A stretch of 64,000 nt of DNA from Paraburkholderia tropica (lineage in GTDB: Bacteria; Pseudomonadota; Gammaproteobacteria; Burkholderiales; Burkholderiaceae), in contig NZ_FNZM01000014.1 of assembly GCF_900109265.1 (NCBI RefSeq), positions 186,001 to 250,000 on the forward strand. The letters are read 5' to 3'. Shown one piece after another: positions 36,194-44,753 of the stretch. The position numbers and the translations under genes were made by a program. Positions within the stretch are counted from its first letter, which is position 1. Each line of letters opens with the position of its first letter. The notes under the pieces are model-generated. The model made no database searches, had not been told where the DNA came from, and saw nothing but the letters and a program-made list of their open reading frames with translations.

Positions 36194-36208
36194 GTTCTAT
36201 ATACGAAC
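36194..36208. promoter_or_regulatory. near-palindrome GTTCTATATACGAAC, possible pca operator
   Basis: Arms GTTC/GAAC around TATATAC lie 59 bases before pcaI. A second TTCG-N5-CGAA is at 36214-36226. GTTC-type boxes are known for IclR-family PcaR/PcaU operators, so this site may be bound by a regulator encoded elsewhere. Confidence 0.4.
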
Positions 36209-36441
36209 ACTGATTCGTTTAGCGAACGTCCAGCGCATTATCGGAGTGCCCAGGCGCGATTGTCAAGGCGGGACTTCCTTAGGGCAGACCCGAAAGCGCG
36301 CCGATTCGTCAGCGGAAATAGCGTGCATCCGTATCCCACAATGCACCGAAATGCCTGCGCGCGGCGGCAAGGTGGCGTCGATCCGTCCGATCCACCGCCT
36401 CGTCCGGGCACATACCCCAATATCTCGAATCCGCATGTTTG

Positions 36442-36471
36442 CACTATGGTTTATCCCGTTTAGACATAGTG
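36442..36471. promoter_or_regulatory. inverted repeat CACTATG-N16-CATAGTG upstream of LysR gene
   Basis: Perfect 7-bp arms (36442-36448 and 36465-36471) with a 16-base spacer, ending 22 bases before the LysR start. Position suits autoregulation; whether LysR itself binds cannot be known from sequence. Confidence 0.45.
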
Positions 36472-36493
36472 TGGCGCGGCTCGCGCGCTTCCC

Positions 36494-37417
36494 ATGCAAG
36501 ACCTCGACCTGAATCTGATCCCCTATCTCGTCGCGATGGAAGACACGCGCAACGTAAGCCGCGCCGCCGAACGGCTCGGCGTGAGCCAGCCGCGCGTAAG
36601 CACGGCGCTCGGCAAGCTGCGCGAGTATTTCGGCGATCCGCTGTTCGTGCGCACCTCGCGCGGCATGGAGCCCACGCCGCGCGCGCTCGGGCTGATTCCC
36701 GCCGCGCGCGACGCGCTCATCCGCATCGAAAAAGGCATGCTCGAAGATCAGGCCTTCGATCCGGCCACCAGCACGCATACGTTTTCGATCGCGTTGTCGG
36801 ATGTCGGCGAAATCGTGTTCCTGCCGCGGCTGCTGCAAATGCTCGCCGAACGCGCGCCGCATGCGAATCTGCGCTCGGTGTCACTGCCGCCCAGTCAGGT
36901 CGAGCGCGGCCTCGAATCGGGCGACATCGACCTCGCCGTGGGCTACTTTCCCGACCTCGGCGGCAATAACTTCTTCCAGCAGCGGCTCTTCACGCATCGC
37001 TTCATCTGCCTGATGCGCAGCCAGCACCCGCTCGCGGGCAAGCCGATCACGCTCGAACAATTTCTCGCGCTCGGTCACGCCGTGGTCCGCGCCGAAGGAC
37101 GCAGCCAGGAAGTGCTCGAGCATTTTCTGGAGAAGAAGCGCCTGCGCCGCCGCGCCGTGCTCGAAACGCCTCACTTCATGAGCCTGCCGTTCATTCTCAC
37201 GCGCACCGATCTGATCGCGACCGTGCCGCACGCGATCGGCTTCGCGTACGTCTCCGAGCATGCGTCGATCACGCTCGTCGAGCCGCCGTTGACCCTGCCG
37301 CGCTTCGATCTCAAGCAGCACTGGCATCGCAAGTATCACAATGCGCCGCGCGGCGCGTGGCTGCGCAGCGTCGTTGCCGAACTCTTCAACGACGCGATGG
37401 ACGAGTGGCCGAAGTAA
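36494..37417 (+). CDS. LysR-type regulator, probable regulator of the pca cluster
   Basis: The 307-residue protein starts MQDLDLNLIPYLVAMEDTRN, typical of the NodD/NahR-like branch, with HTH VSRAAERLGVSQPRVSTALG and a periplasmic-binding-like effector domain (about 95-300). It is divergent from pcaIJBDC, the usual arrangement for a LysR gene controlling its neighbours. Whether it is the functional counterpart of PcaQ is unproven. Its start lies 22 bases after an inverted repeat. Confidence 0.87.
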   Translation: MQDLDLNLIPYLVAMEDTRNVSRAAERLGVSQPRVSTALGKLREYFGDPLFVRTSRGMEPTPRALGLIPAARDALIRIEKGMLEDQAFDPATSTHTFSIALSDVGEIVFLPRLLQMLAERAPHANLRSVSLPPSQVERGLESGDIDLAVGYFPDLGGNNFFQQRLFTHRFICLMRSQHPLAGKPITLEQFLALGHAVVRAEGRSQEVLEHFLEKKRLRRRAVLETPHFMSLPFILTRTDLIATVPHAIGFAYVSEHASITLVEPPLTLPRFDLKQHWHRKYHNAPRGAWLRSVVAELFNDAMDEWPK

Positions 37418-37531
37418 GCGCGGCCGCCGCGCGTTCGCACATTCGCGCTCGCACGGTCACGCAGGATTCATGAAACAATGCGCGTTCGTGGCGCGCCGAG
37501 CGGGCGTCGGCCACATGACCGGAGCCGATGC

Positions 37532-38194
37532 ATGAGCGACACAAAGAACACTGAAAAGAAAGGCAAGAAACGCCCGTCGAAGGACGCTGTCGAGATCGCC
37601 GCGCGCCCGTCGCGCAGCGAAGCGGAAGACGCCGTGCGCGTCCTGCTGCGCTGGGCCGGCGACGACCCCGCGCGCGAAGGTCTGATCGATACGCCGTCGC
37701 GCGTGGTGCGCGCCTATGAGGAATTCTTCGCGGGTTATCAGCTCGATCCGCGCGAGATCCTGTCGCGCACGTTCTCGGAAGTCGACGGTTACGACGAGAT
37801 GATCGTGCTGAAGGACATCCGCTTCGAAAGCTACTGCGAACATCATATGGTGCCGATCATCGGCCGCGCGCACGTGGCGTATCTGCCCGAGCATCGCGTG
37901 GTGGGTATTTCGAAACTCGCGCGTCTCGTCGACGCGTTCGCGAAGCGTCTGCAGATTCAGGAGAAGATGACCGCGCAGATCGCTGACACGCTCAATGATG
38001 TGCTGCAACCCAAGGGCGTGGGCGTGATTCTCGAAGCCGCGCATCAATGCATGTCGACGCGCGGCGTGCACAAGGCGGGCGTATCGATGGTCACGTCGCG
38101 CATGCTCGGCACGTTCCGCACCGACCCGTCCACGCGCCGCGAGTTTCTCGCCATCGTCGGCAATCCCGGCGCGATGAGCGTGGCGAATACCTGA
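37532..38194 (+). CDS. folE: GTP cyclohydrolase I
   Basis: The start at 37532 has GGAG 7 bases upstream. The 220-residue protein has an N-terminal Lys-rich tail and the zinc-binding set: CEHHMVPIIG and HQCMSTRGV, with GVGVILEAAHQC before the latter. The enzyme makes 7,8-dihydroneopterin triphosphate, first step of folate synthesis. The terminator at 38209 follows, so it is a single-gene unit. Confidence 0.96.
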   Translation: MSDTKNTEKKGKKRPSKDAVEIAARPSRSEAEDAVRVLLRWAGDDPAREGLIDTPSRVVRAYEEFFAGYQLDPREILSRTFSEVDGYDEMIVLKDIRFESYCEHHMVPIIGRAHVAYLPEHRVVGISKLARLVDAFAKRLQIQEKMTAQIADTLNDVLQPKGVGVILEAAHQCMSTRGVHKAGVSMVTSRMLGTFRTDPSTRREFLAIVGNPGAMSVANT

Positions 38195-38208
38195 TCGAGC
38201 GATCAGAC

Positions 38209-38242
38209 GGACGCCGCGCTCGCGGCGTCCTTCGCGTTTTTT
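38209..38242 (+). terminator. rho-independent terminator after folE
   Basis: GC stem ggacgccgcg / cgcggcgtcc (38209-38218 and 38221-38230), effectively 9 bp with a 4-base loop, followed by TTCGCG and six T. It lies 14 bases after folE and also just downstream of the convergent acetyltransferase gene. Confidence 0.85.
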
Positions 38243-38259
38243 GCGCACGGCTCTTACGC

Positions 38260-39183
38260 TTACTGGCCGTCGTTGCCGCGCTCGATTTCGCGGATCTTGC
38301 CCTGGCGCACGCTGCTGCCCGGCGGCACGCTATGCGTGAGCCACACGTTCCCGCCAATCACCGAACCCTTGCCGATGGTCACGCGGCCGAGAATCGTCGC
38401 GCCCGCGTAGATCACCACGTCGTCCTCGACGATCGGATGGCGCGCGTTGCCCTTCACGAGCGTGCCGTCGAGATCGGCCGCAAAACTCTTCGCACCGAGC
38501 GTCACCGCCTGATAGACGCGCACGCGCTCGCCGATGATCGCCGTCTCGCCGATCACCACGCCCGTACCGTGGTCGATGAAGAAGCTCGGACCGATCTGCG
38601 CGCCCGGGTGAATGTCGATGCCGGTCGCCGAATGCGCGATCTCGTTGATGAAGCGCGCGAGTAAAGGCACGCCGAGACGATGCAGCGCGTGCGCGAGCCG
38701 GTGATGCGTCATCGCCCAGACGCCCGGATAGCAGAGCAGGATTTCGGTGATGTGCTGCGCGGCCGGGTCGCCCGTGAACGCCGCCTGAATGTCGCTCACG
38801 AGCAGCGCGCGAATGCCCGGCAACTGATGGCCGAACTCGCGCGCCACTTCGAAGGCGCGCTTGCGCAGCACGTCGTCGGCGGCGTCGGCGTACTCGGGCA
38901 GGAAACGCAGCGCGCGGCGGATCTGTTCGGCGAGCAGACGCAGCGTGCTTTCCAGCGTATGGCCGACGTAGTAATCGACGCTCTCGTCGGTCAGGTCCGG
39001 CGCGCCGTAATGCGTTGGAAACAACGCGGCACGCAGACCCTGCACGATATTGCCGACGGCGTCGCGCGAGGGCAATTCGCGGATGCCGAGCGGATGGCGC
39101 GTGCGGTGGCGTTCCTCGCGCGACGCGCGCAGGTCGGCGACGATCTGTTCGAGGCCCCAGTCGGGGCTGGCAGGTGTGGACAT
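38260..39183 (-). CDS. epsC: serine O-acetyltransferase, EpsC type
   Basis: The 307-residue protein has a long helical N-terminus (about 1-190) and a C-terminal left-handed beta-helix with hexapeptide repeats: IDIHPGAQIGPSFFIDHGTG, GVVIGETAIIGERV and VYAGATILGRV (here IYAGATILG). It acetylates serine with acetyl-CoA for cysteine synthesis. The length and GTGVVIGETAIIG pattern fit EpsC-type, longer than E. coli CysE (273). It stands alone, divergent from nothing recognisable nearby. Confidence 0.9.
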   Translation of the reverse strand: MSTPASPDWGLEQIVADLRASREERHRTRHPLGIRELPSRDAVGNIVQGLRAALFPTHYGAPDLTDESVDYYVGHTLESTLRLLAEQIRRALRFLPEYADAADDVLRKRAFEVAREFGHQLPGIRALLVSDIQAAFTGDPAAQHITEILLCYPGVWAMTHHRLAHALHRLGVPLLARFINEIAHSATGIDIHPGAQIGPSFFIDHGTGVVIGETAIIGERVRVYQAVTLGAKSFAADLDGTLVKGNARHPIVEDDVVIYAGATILGRVTIGKGSVIGGNVWLTHSVPPGSSVRQGKIREIERGNDGQ

Positions 39184-39332
39184 GGTGATGCGCAGGCGGC
39201 GACTTGGGCCGCACAGAGGAGTGTATCGACCCCAGAGATTACCGCTTTTCGAGAGAGTTCGCCGAGGTCCGCCGTGGCATGGCGCGCGGATTCAGTCGCC
39301 GCGCGAAAACTGCGCGGAACGTGCGGGAAGTG

Positions 39333-39566
39333 TCAGAGCGTGACGCTGCTGGCGTCGATCCAGCGCACGGCCCAGTCGCGTGCGTGCGCGATAGCGGCGC
39401 TTTCGTCGTTAAAACGGAGATCGGAAGGGAAAAAACGATTGGCAACGAGTTCGCCGTCGCTGGAACGCGAAATCACGACATAGGGTTGATACGTACCGTC
39501 GCCAGCACGTGCCGGCGCACAGTTGAGCAGGTAACCGCGATGCGTGAATGCAGCGTCGAAGTGCAT
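39333..39566 (-). CDS. small conserved-looking cytoplasmic protein, unknown
   Basis: The ATG at 39566 (MHFDAAFTHRGYLLNCAPAR) is preferred to an upstream start. The 77-residue protein has a strand-turn pattern, QPYVVISRSSDGELVANRFF, and an acidic helix ending VRWIDAS. No signal or membrane span. I do not recognise a named family with confidence. It is read toward the acetyltransferase on the same strand. Confidence 0.6.
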   Translation of the reverse strand: MHFDAAFTHRGYLLNCAPARAGDGTYQPYVVISRSSDGELVANRFFPSDLRFNDESAAIAHARDWAVRWIDASSVTL

Positions 39567-39879
39567 GTGTCTCGTCCGCCCCTGACTGCCTCGTTCGATT
39601 ATTGTCAGGCGCGTGCAGAATCGATGCGGCAAAGCCACAGCCCGGCCGTGATTTCAGGCCGTTAATCTAAAGCGCGCCAACTCGTTGAAAGAGGATCATA
39701 CTCCGAGGAAATACGGCGATCCAACGAAAAAAATGCAAAATCGCTGGAGGCGTTCTCCTGGCGTACCGGCTTGATTTTCGGTCCGATTCCAGTGTCCAGA
39801 AAGACGTGGAACGCCAGTTGCTGAAACGGGGTTGACCCGGCCTGCTGTTTTCGGCCCCGCCTCTTTCACGGAGGGCATC

Positions 39880-40317
39880 ATGAACCAATCCGACCGAACC
39901 GATGCCGCGCAAACCGCGCAACCGCGCAGCGCCGAACTGCACAACGACCGCACGCACGACAGCACGGTGGACACCGACGGCAAGAATCGCGAAGCCGCGC
40001 GCCTCGCAGGCGCCGGCCACATCGGCCCCGACGAAGTCACCACGAGCAACGCCACGCTCGACAACAGCATGCCGGAAGCGAACGACGGCCTCGCGGGTTT
40101 CGACAGCCGCGGCGGCGCGCATCGTCATCCGTTCGCGCCGCAGGCGGATTTCGAAGCCGTCGACAAGGGCATGGCGCCGCCGGCATCGCCTGTCGCCGCC
40201 GACGAGCAGTTCGCCGATTCACCCGAGCGCGGTACGCGCCGCAGCCCAGGGCGTCTGCATTACGCGATCAATCATCTGCGACCGACGCGCATCGTCGAAT
40301 TGCATCGTAAAACGTAA
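39880..40317 (+). CDS. disordered hydrophilic protein, unknown
   Basis: Start at 39880 follows ACGGAGGGCATC. The 145 residues are rich in Asp, Thr, Ala and Glu, with no hydrophobic core over most of their length (TDAAQTAQPRSAELHNDRTH), then a more ordered C-terminal tail (LHYAINHLRPTRIVELHRKT). It looks like an intrinsically disordered, possibly stress-related protein. A hairpin follows. Function unknown. Confidence 0.6.
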   Translation: MNQSDRTDAAQTAQPRSAELHNDRTHDSTVDTDGKNREAARLAGAGHIGPDEVTTSNATLDNSMPEANDGLAGFDSRGGAHRHPFAPQADFEAVDKGMAPPASPVAADEQFADSPERGTRRSPGRLHYAINHLRPTRIVELHRKT

Positions 40318-40338
40318 CGGCGGAGATAGCCCGTCGCG

Positions 40339-40369
40339 CGCATGACGACATGATTTCGTCATGCGGTTT
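40339..40369 (+). terminator. hairpin terminator candidate
   Basis: Stem cgcatgacga / tcgtcatgcg (10 bp) with a 7-base loop, followed by GTTTT, 21 bases after the disordered-protein stop. The T run is short. Confidence 0.55.
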
Positions 40370-40832
40370 TGTCATGCGCGCGTGAACGCCGATTAAAAAA
40401 TGTCGGTCAAAAACGTAATTGACCCACCTTAAACGGCATAAAACTGCCGTCCACTTAACCCTGTCTGTCATTTTTGCCATTCGCGCGCCGCGGCTTCGAC
40501 GGTAAAATCCCGCCGCCTTCGCTGCTTTATTACCGATTTTGATTAAGCGAATTACAGAATCGGTAAAGAAAGCGGAAATCCAGTGCCGTTTTTCGGCGAC
40601 GAAAGCGGGTCGCGGCTCGCGCGCAGCGGCACTTTTGTTCAGTCGACGGTGAATTACTCGCCAGGGATTTTCCCGAAAGGCGGGCAAACCCCTGGCGCAA
40701 AGCCCACAGCGCCGGGGGATAAAGGCGATCATTACGGAATTTAGTGATAAATTGTTACATCATAAGAAGCGAGGCCAGTGCCCGCCCGGGCGCTGGTAGC
40801 GGACTGGCCCACCGCAGACGGAGAGTGTTGAC
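40370..40832. other. 463-bp region upstream of the luxR gene
   Basis: AT-richer than its surroundings and without a convincing gene. It should carry the luxR promoter. GGAGAG lies about 7 bases before the GTG start. No clear lux-box palindrome was found here. Confidence 0.5.
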
Positions 40833-41561
40833 GTGCCTCTACATTTCATTGAGCAGATGTCGCCCGTGCTCGACGCGCCCGAAGAGGCCGCGTGGTTCGA
40901 CGCGGTGTCTCAGCTCGCCGTTTCGTGGGGTTTCGGCCAGGTCATGCTGGCGATCCTGCCGCGCGCCGGCATGCGGCTCGAGGACGCGTTCATCCGGACG
41001 AATTACTCGGCCGCGTGGCGTCAGACCTATAACGACCATGGGATGGCGTATTTCGACCCGACGGTGACGCATTGCACCACGCGCTCGTCGCCGCTGATCT
41101 GGTCGCCGGAACTGTTTGCCACCGAGCAGCAGCAAACCATGTATGAAGAAGCCCGCTCGCATGGGCTGCGTGCAGGCATTACGCTGCCGATCCATGGCCC
41201 GCGCCAGGAAACCGGCATGCTGTGCTTCGTCAACGATGTTAACCCGTCAGACAAGTTCTGGCAGGACGTCAACCGTGCGCTGCCGAACCTTGTCCTGCTG
41301 CGGGATCTCGTGCTCGACACGAGCCAGCGTCACCTGAACGATCACGCCCAGTCGCTGGTTCCCAAGCTCACGCCGCGCGAAAAGGAATGCCTCAAGTGGA
41401 CTGCCCTCGGCAAGTCCACCTGGGAGATTTCGCACATCCTCAATTGTTCCGAGGCCGTCGTGAACTTCCACATGAAAAATATCCGCGGGAAGTTCGGCGT
41501 GAACTCACGGCGCGCGGCAGCCGTGATTGCGACGCAGATGGGTCTTATTGACCCGGGCTAA
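40833..41561 (+). CDS. braR: LuxR-family quorum-sensing regulator
   Basis: The GTG start at 40833 lies about 7 bases after GGAGAG. The 242 residues form an autoinducer-binding domain (about 15-165) and a LuxR HTH (about 175-240). Acyl-homoserine-lactone pocket residues are in place: TNYSAAWRQTYND (W and Y), AYFDPTV (D-P), PLIWSPELF (W) and GLRAGITLP (G). The HTH reads LTPREKECLKWTALGKS, EISHILN and VNFHMKNI. It should bind an AHL made by the luxI gene at 42033. The layout with rsaL between them matches the BraR/RsaL/BraI system of Paraburkholderia. Confidence 0.93.
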   Translation: MPLHFIEQMSPVLDAPEEAAWFDAVSQLAVSWGFGQVMLAILPRAGMRLEDAFIRTNYSAAWRQTYNDHGMAYFDPTVTHCTTRSSPLIWSPELFATEQQQTMYEEARSHGLRAGITLPIHGPRQETGMLCFVNDVNPSDKFWQDVNRALPNLVLLRDLVLDTSQRHLNDHAQSLVPKLTPREKECLKWTALGKSTWEISHILNCSEAVVNFHMKNIRGKFGVNSRRAAAVIATQMGLIDPG

Positions 41562-41865
41562 GCATCATCGGCGCCTCGGGACGCCGCAGGACGCGCTCCG
41601 CACGGCCGAGATCGCCGTCCGAAATCGTTTTGTTGAAGTACAGACCCAGCAGGATCGACACCGGCGGCGGAATCTCCGCGCCCGATTCGAAACGGCTGCC
41701 GCGCGACTGCGTCACGCCGAAACGCGCCCAGAAGCGGCGCTGGCTTTCCTTCTTCTTTTTCCGATACGCGATGATCAGGACACGGTCGATTACCGACGAC
41801 AGGTCCCCCGCGTTATGAAGGGAATTCGTGCCTGCCTGCCATTGATGATTGTCCAGAAGTTCCAT
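41545..41865 (-). CDS. rsaL: RsaL-type repressor of AHL synthase
   Basis: The ATG at 41865 follows GAGGTC; the frame continues upstream to 42012 but those codons run across the promoter palindrome. The 106-residue protein contains FWARFGVTQSRGSRFESGAE and PVSILLGLYFNKTISD, the tetrahelical DNA-binding pattern of RsaL. RsaL represses the AHL synthase and buffers quorum sensing. It is encoded on the opposite strand between luxR and luxI, and its 3' end overlaps the luxR 3' end by 17 bases. It is longer than P. aeruginosa RsaL (80 residues) at the N-terminus. Confidence 0.88.
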   Translation of the reverse strand: MELLDNHQWQAGTNSLHNAGDLSSVIDRVLIIAYRKKKKESQRRFWARFGVTQSRGSRFESGAEIPPPVSILLGLYFNKTISDGDLGRAERVLRRPEAPMMLSPGQ

Positions 41866-41943
41866 TTTGACCTCGCTGTCAGATATGCCTGATGAGTGAC
41901 TGCCGCCCAGCCATTCTCCAGAACTGACCCTCCCTGCGCACCT

Positions 41944-41959
41944 ACCTATCTGGATAGGT
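41944..41959. promoter_or_regulatory. palindrome ACCTATC-TG-GATAGGT, candidate lux-box/RsaL site
   Basis: Perfect 7-bp arms around a TG centre, in the divergent gap between rsaL (start 41865) and luxI (start 42033). Position is right for LuxR-AHL or RsaL binding. It is AT-richer than the flanks and followed by a T run. Confidence 0.65.
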
Positions 41960-42032
41960 GTTTTTTTATATTCATAACGCATAGCTTTCGATCCATACCG
42001 CTGCCCCTCCACAAGTTCAAGGGAGAGTTGTC

Positions 42033-42623
42033 ATGCAAGCTGCGATCCGGATCGGACTGCGTCAAGAGTTCGCCAACGAAGACATCAACGAGATGTACCG
42101 ACTGCGGGCGCGGGTTTTCCGCGACCGGATGGGCTGGGATATTCCCACCATCGCCGGCATGGAAATCGACGGGTACGACGCGCTCGGCCCGCATTACATG
42201 CTGATCCAGGACGACGAGCGGCAGGTGCGCGGCTGCTGGCGCCTGATGCCGACGGACGGTCCCAACATGCTGCGCGACACCTTCCCGCAGCTGCTGCACG
42301 GCGAATCGGCGCCCACGGGCCGCCATATCTGGGAATTGAGCCGTTTTGCCATCGAAACGGGCAACGATCAGGCTTTTGGCTTCGCCGAACTGACCATGCA
42401 CGCGATCCAATCGGCGATCCAGTTCGCCGACCGCATGGGCATTTCGCGCTATGTGACGGTGACCACCACGCCGATCGAACGCATGCTGCGCCGCACCGGC
42501 ATGGAGATCACCCGCCTCGGCGCGCCGATGCGCATCGGCGTGGAAAATGCCGTTGCGCTCGACATCGCCATGAGCGAGCAGACGCATAACGCGATCTTCG
42601 GACCGATGGCCGCGGCCGCCTGA
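42033..42623 (+). CDS. braI: acyl-homoserine lactone synthase
   Basis: The 196-residue LuxI-type protein has the invariant residues: R and F in RARVFRDRMGWDIP, D-x2-D in EIDGYDALG, the region GCWRLMPT, and E/R in IWELSRFAIE. It makes an AHL from SAM and acyl-ACP. Acyl length cannot be inferred safely; BraI systems are known for 3-oxo-C14-HSL. Ribosome site GGGAGAG lies before the ATG. It is the plus-strand partner of the divergent rsaL promoter. Confidence 0.94.
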   Translation: MQAAIRIGLRQEFANEDINEMYRLRARVFRDRMGWDIPTIAGMEIDGYDALGPHYMLIQDDERQVRGCWRLMPTDGPNMLRDTFPQLLHGESAPTGRHIWELSRFAIETGNDQAFGFAELTMHAIQSAIQFADRMGISRYVTVTTTPIERMLRRTGMEITRLGAPMRIGVENAVALDIAMSEQTHNAIFGPMAAAA

Positions 42624-42846
42624 CGCGCGCCTCGAAAGTCTCCGAAACCACTCCGGCCACCCCGGATTTCGCACCCAGGCTCGCGACGCAGGCGTCAGGC
42701 ATCATACGCTTTTGTCTGACGAATTGCGTCGAAGACGGCAGAAAACCGTCGCAGCGGGCGAGCCTGGCACGTAAATCCGGGGAACACGGCAACCGCACGG
42801 CAACCGTTTTATCGGCGCTCGTCGATTTTGCGACGGCCGTTTACCG

Positions 42847-44469
42847 TCATTCGGGCTGCGCCGGCGAACTGGCCGGCGCCGCTTTTGTGGCGGATTTGCC
42901 AAACCGGATGTGCGAAATGCGGCGTACGCACAACGCCGCCAGCAGCGCCGCGAGTCCGGTCAGGCCGATGCCGAGGTGAATCGCGTCGACCAGCACGTGC
43001 CGCACCGCCTCGATGAGCGCCGCGCCATCGAGGCCCGCGGCCTTCATCTGCGTGGTCAGGCCGTCGCGCAACGCCGGATCGATCAGCACGCGCGGGTCGG
43101 ACAGCTGCGGCTGCCAGCGGGCCGCGCCCGGCGCGCCGAGCACCGCGAGCGCGTCGCCGATGCCGGCCGCGTAGCGATGGTTCACGATCGTCGCGACGAC
43201 GCTCGTGCCGAGCATGCCGCCCACCATGCGCGTCGATTGCAGCAGCGCCGTCGTGATGCCGAAACGTTCGCGCCCGGCGATCTCCTGGCCGAACACGTTC
43301 AGATTGTTGAGGATAAAGCCGAGGCCGATGCCGACCGCGCCCATCGACAGTTCGAGCCACAGATGCGCCGTGGTGCGCGTCGCGAACGCGAGGCCCACGG
43401 AGGCCACCACCAGCAGGCCGAAACCCACGGTCAGGATCGACGTGGGTTTCTTCAGGTGAATCACGATGCGCGTGTTGACGAGGCTGCCGAGCGCGATGCA
43501 GGCGGCGATCGGCGTCGCGAGCAGCCCCGCGACCTGCGGCGACAGGCCGAAGCCGCCTTGCAGCAGCAGCGGCGCGAAGAAGATCAGTGAGAACATCACG
43601 AAGCCCGAGAGGACCGAGAGCGTGAAGAGCGTGACGAGCTGCGGATCGCGAAACAGGTCGAGCGGGATGATCGGATGCGTCGCGCGCCGCTCGCAGATCA
43701 GCAACGCCACTGCCCCCACCGCCACCAGCGCGATCAGGGCGAGATTGCCGGTCGTGAAGCCGTCCTTCGGCACGCCTTCGATCACGGTCTGAAAGCCGCC
43801 GAGCACGACCGCGACCAGCGCCGCGCCGGTCCAGTCGATCTTCACCTCGCCGGTGCGTGCATGGCGATAGTTCGGCAGATGCGCCCAGATGAAATACAGC
43901 GCCAGCACGCCGACCGGCAGATTGACCATGAAGGTCGAGCGCCAGCCGAAATGCTCGCTGAGCCAGCCGCCCAGCGACGGCCCCGCCGCCGTGCCGATGC
44001 CGTAAGCGGCCGCCATCACGACCTGCCAGCGCACGCGGGCGCGCGGATCGGGAAAGAGATCGGGGATCGACGCGAACGCGGTGCCCACCATCATGCCGCC
44101 GCCCACGCCCTGCAACGCGCGCGCGGCCGCGAGAAACGGCATGTCGGTCGCCAGTCCGCACAGCACCGAAGCCACGGTGAACACAATCACGGCGGCGAGC
44201 ACGAAGCGCTTGCGGCCAAAGTAATCGCCGAGACGGCCAAACACCGGCACCGTCACCACCGAGGCCAGCAGATAGGCACTGGCGATCCACGCGTAGTACT
44301 CGAAACCGTGCAGTTCGGCGACGATCGAGGGCAAAGCGGTGCTGACGACGGTCTGATCGAGCGCGACCAGCATGTTGACGAGGCCGATGCCGAGCATGGC
44401 CAGTAGCGCGTCGCGAAACGGCAAGGGAGTGTGGGTAGAGGTCACGGCGGGGATTGCTGCGGCGCGCAA
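42847..44469 (-). CDS. DHA2-family MFS multidrug exporter (EmrB/QacA-like)
   Basis: Fourteen-span transporter of about 540 residues. It has motif A GRLGDYFGRKR, the first-span motif LDQTVVSTALPSI and RALQGVGGGMMVG. The start is uncertain, a TTG at 44469 or a GTG at 44445; neither has a strong ribosome site. It uses the proton gradient to expel drugs or other toxic compounds. It is divergent from uspA, and a 42-base perfect inverted repeat lies 62 bases upstream of the start. Confidence 0.9.
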   Translation of the reverse strand: MRAAAIPAVTSTHTPLPFRDALLAMLGIGLVNMLVALDQTVVSTALPSIVAELHGFEYYAWIASAYLLASVVTVPVFGRLGDYFGRKRFVLAAVIVFTVASVLCGLATDMPFLAAARALQGVGGGMMVGTAFASIPDLFPDPRARVRWQVVMAAAYGIGTAAGPSLGGWLSEHFGWRSTFMVNLPVGVLALYFIWAHLPNYRHARTGEVKIDWTGAALVAVVLGGFQTVIEGVPKDGFTTGNLALIALVAVGAVALLICERRATHPIIPLDLFRDPQLVTLFTLSVLSGFVMFSLIFFAPLLLQGGFGLSPQVAGLLATPIAACIALGSLVNTRIVIHLKKPTSILTVGFGLLVVASVGLAFATRTTAHLWLELSMGAVGIGLGFILNNLNVFGQEIAGRERFGITTALLQSTRMVGGMLGTSVVATIVNHRYAAGIGDALAVLGAPGAARWQPQLSDPRVLIDPALRDGLTTQMKAAGLDGAALIEAVRHVLVDAIHLGIGLTGLAALLAALCVRRISHIRFGKSATKAAPASSPAQPE

Positions 44470-44531
44470 GGACTAAAGAGACGCAACGATAGCGGCCTGA
44501 CGGTGTGCGCGCAACCAGACCATTAAGCGGA

Positions 44532-44573
44532 ACGTGCAGCATCTGTCAGTTTATCCTGACAGATGCTGCACGT
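44532..44573. repeat. perfect 18-bp inverted repeat with 6-base loop
   Basis: Arms ACGTGCAGCATCTGTCAG (44532-44549) and CTGACAGATGCTGCACGT (44556-44573) flank TTTATC. It lies between the MFS gene and uspA, without a T run on either side. It could be a dyad operator for a regulator or a transcribed hairpin. A partial match GCATCTTTGTCAGT lies at 44639-44652. Confidence 0.9.
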
Positions 44574-44753
44574 GGCCGTCTGACGCAGAGGTCTTGATCC
44601 GACTGCACTCGCCTTCCATCTTTCATACAGCGACACTGCATCTTTGTCAGTGATCCTTTAAGCTCATTGGAGATCGCGAGATGCCGCACCGGCCGCCGAT
44701 GTCCGGATGCGCGCAGCCGCGCCTGTTTTCGGGCTCATTTACGCGGAGGTTCC

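Larger units (their letters stand above)
36136..36493. other. 358-bp divergent intergenic region, pcaI and LysR
   Basis: No gene. It should hold promoters for the pca cluster (minus) and the LysR gene (plus). Two candidate operators are listed separately at 36194-36208 and 36442-36471. Confidence 0.6.

Noticed and set aside
36494..37417. Naming the LysR gene pcaQ
   Set aside because: Position fits, but no residue signature of PcaQ was recognised and IclR-type boxes are nearby; left unnamed.
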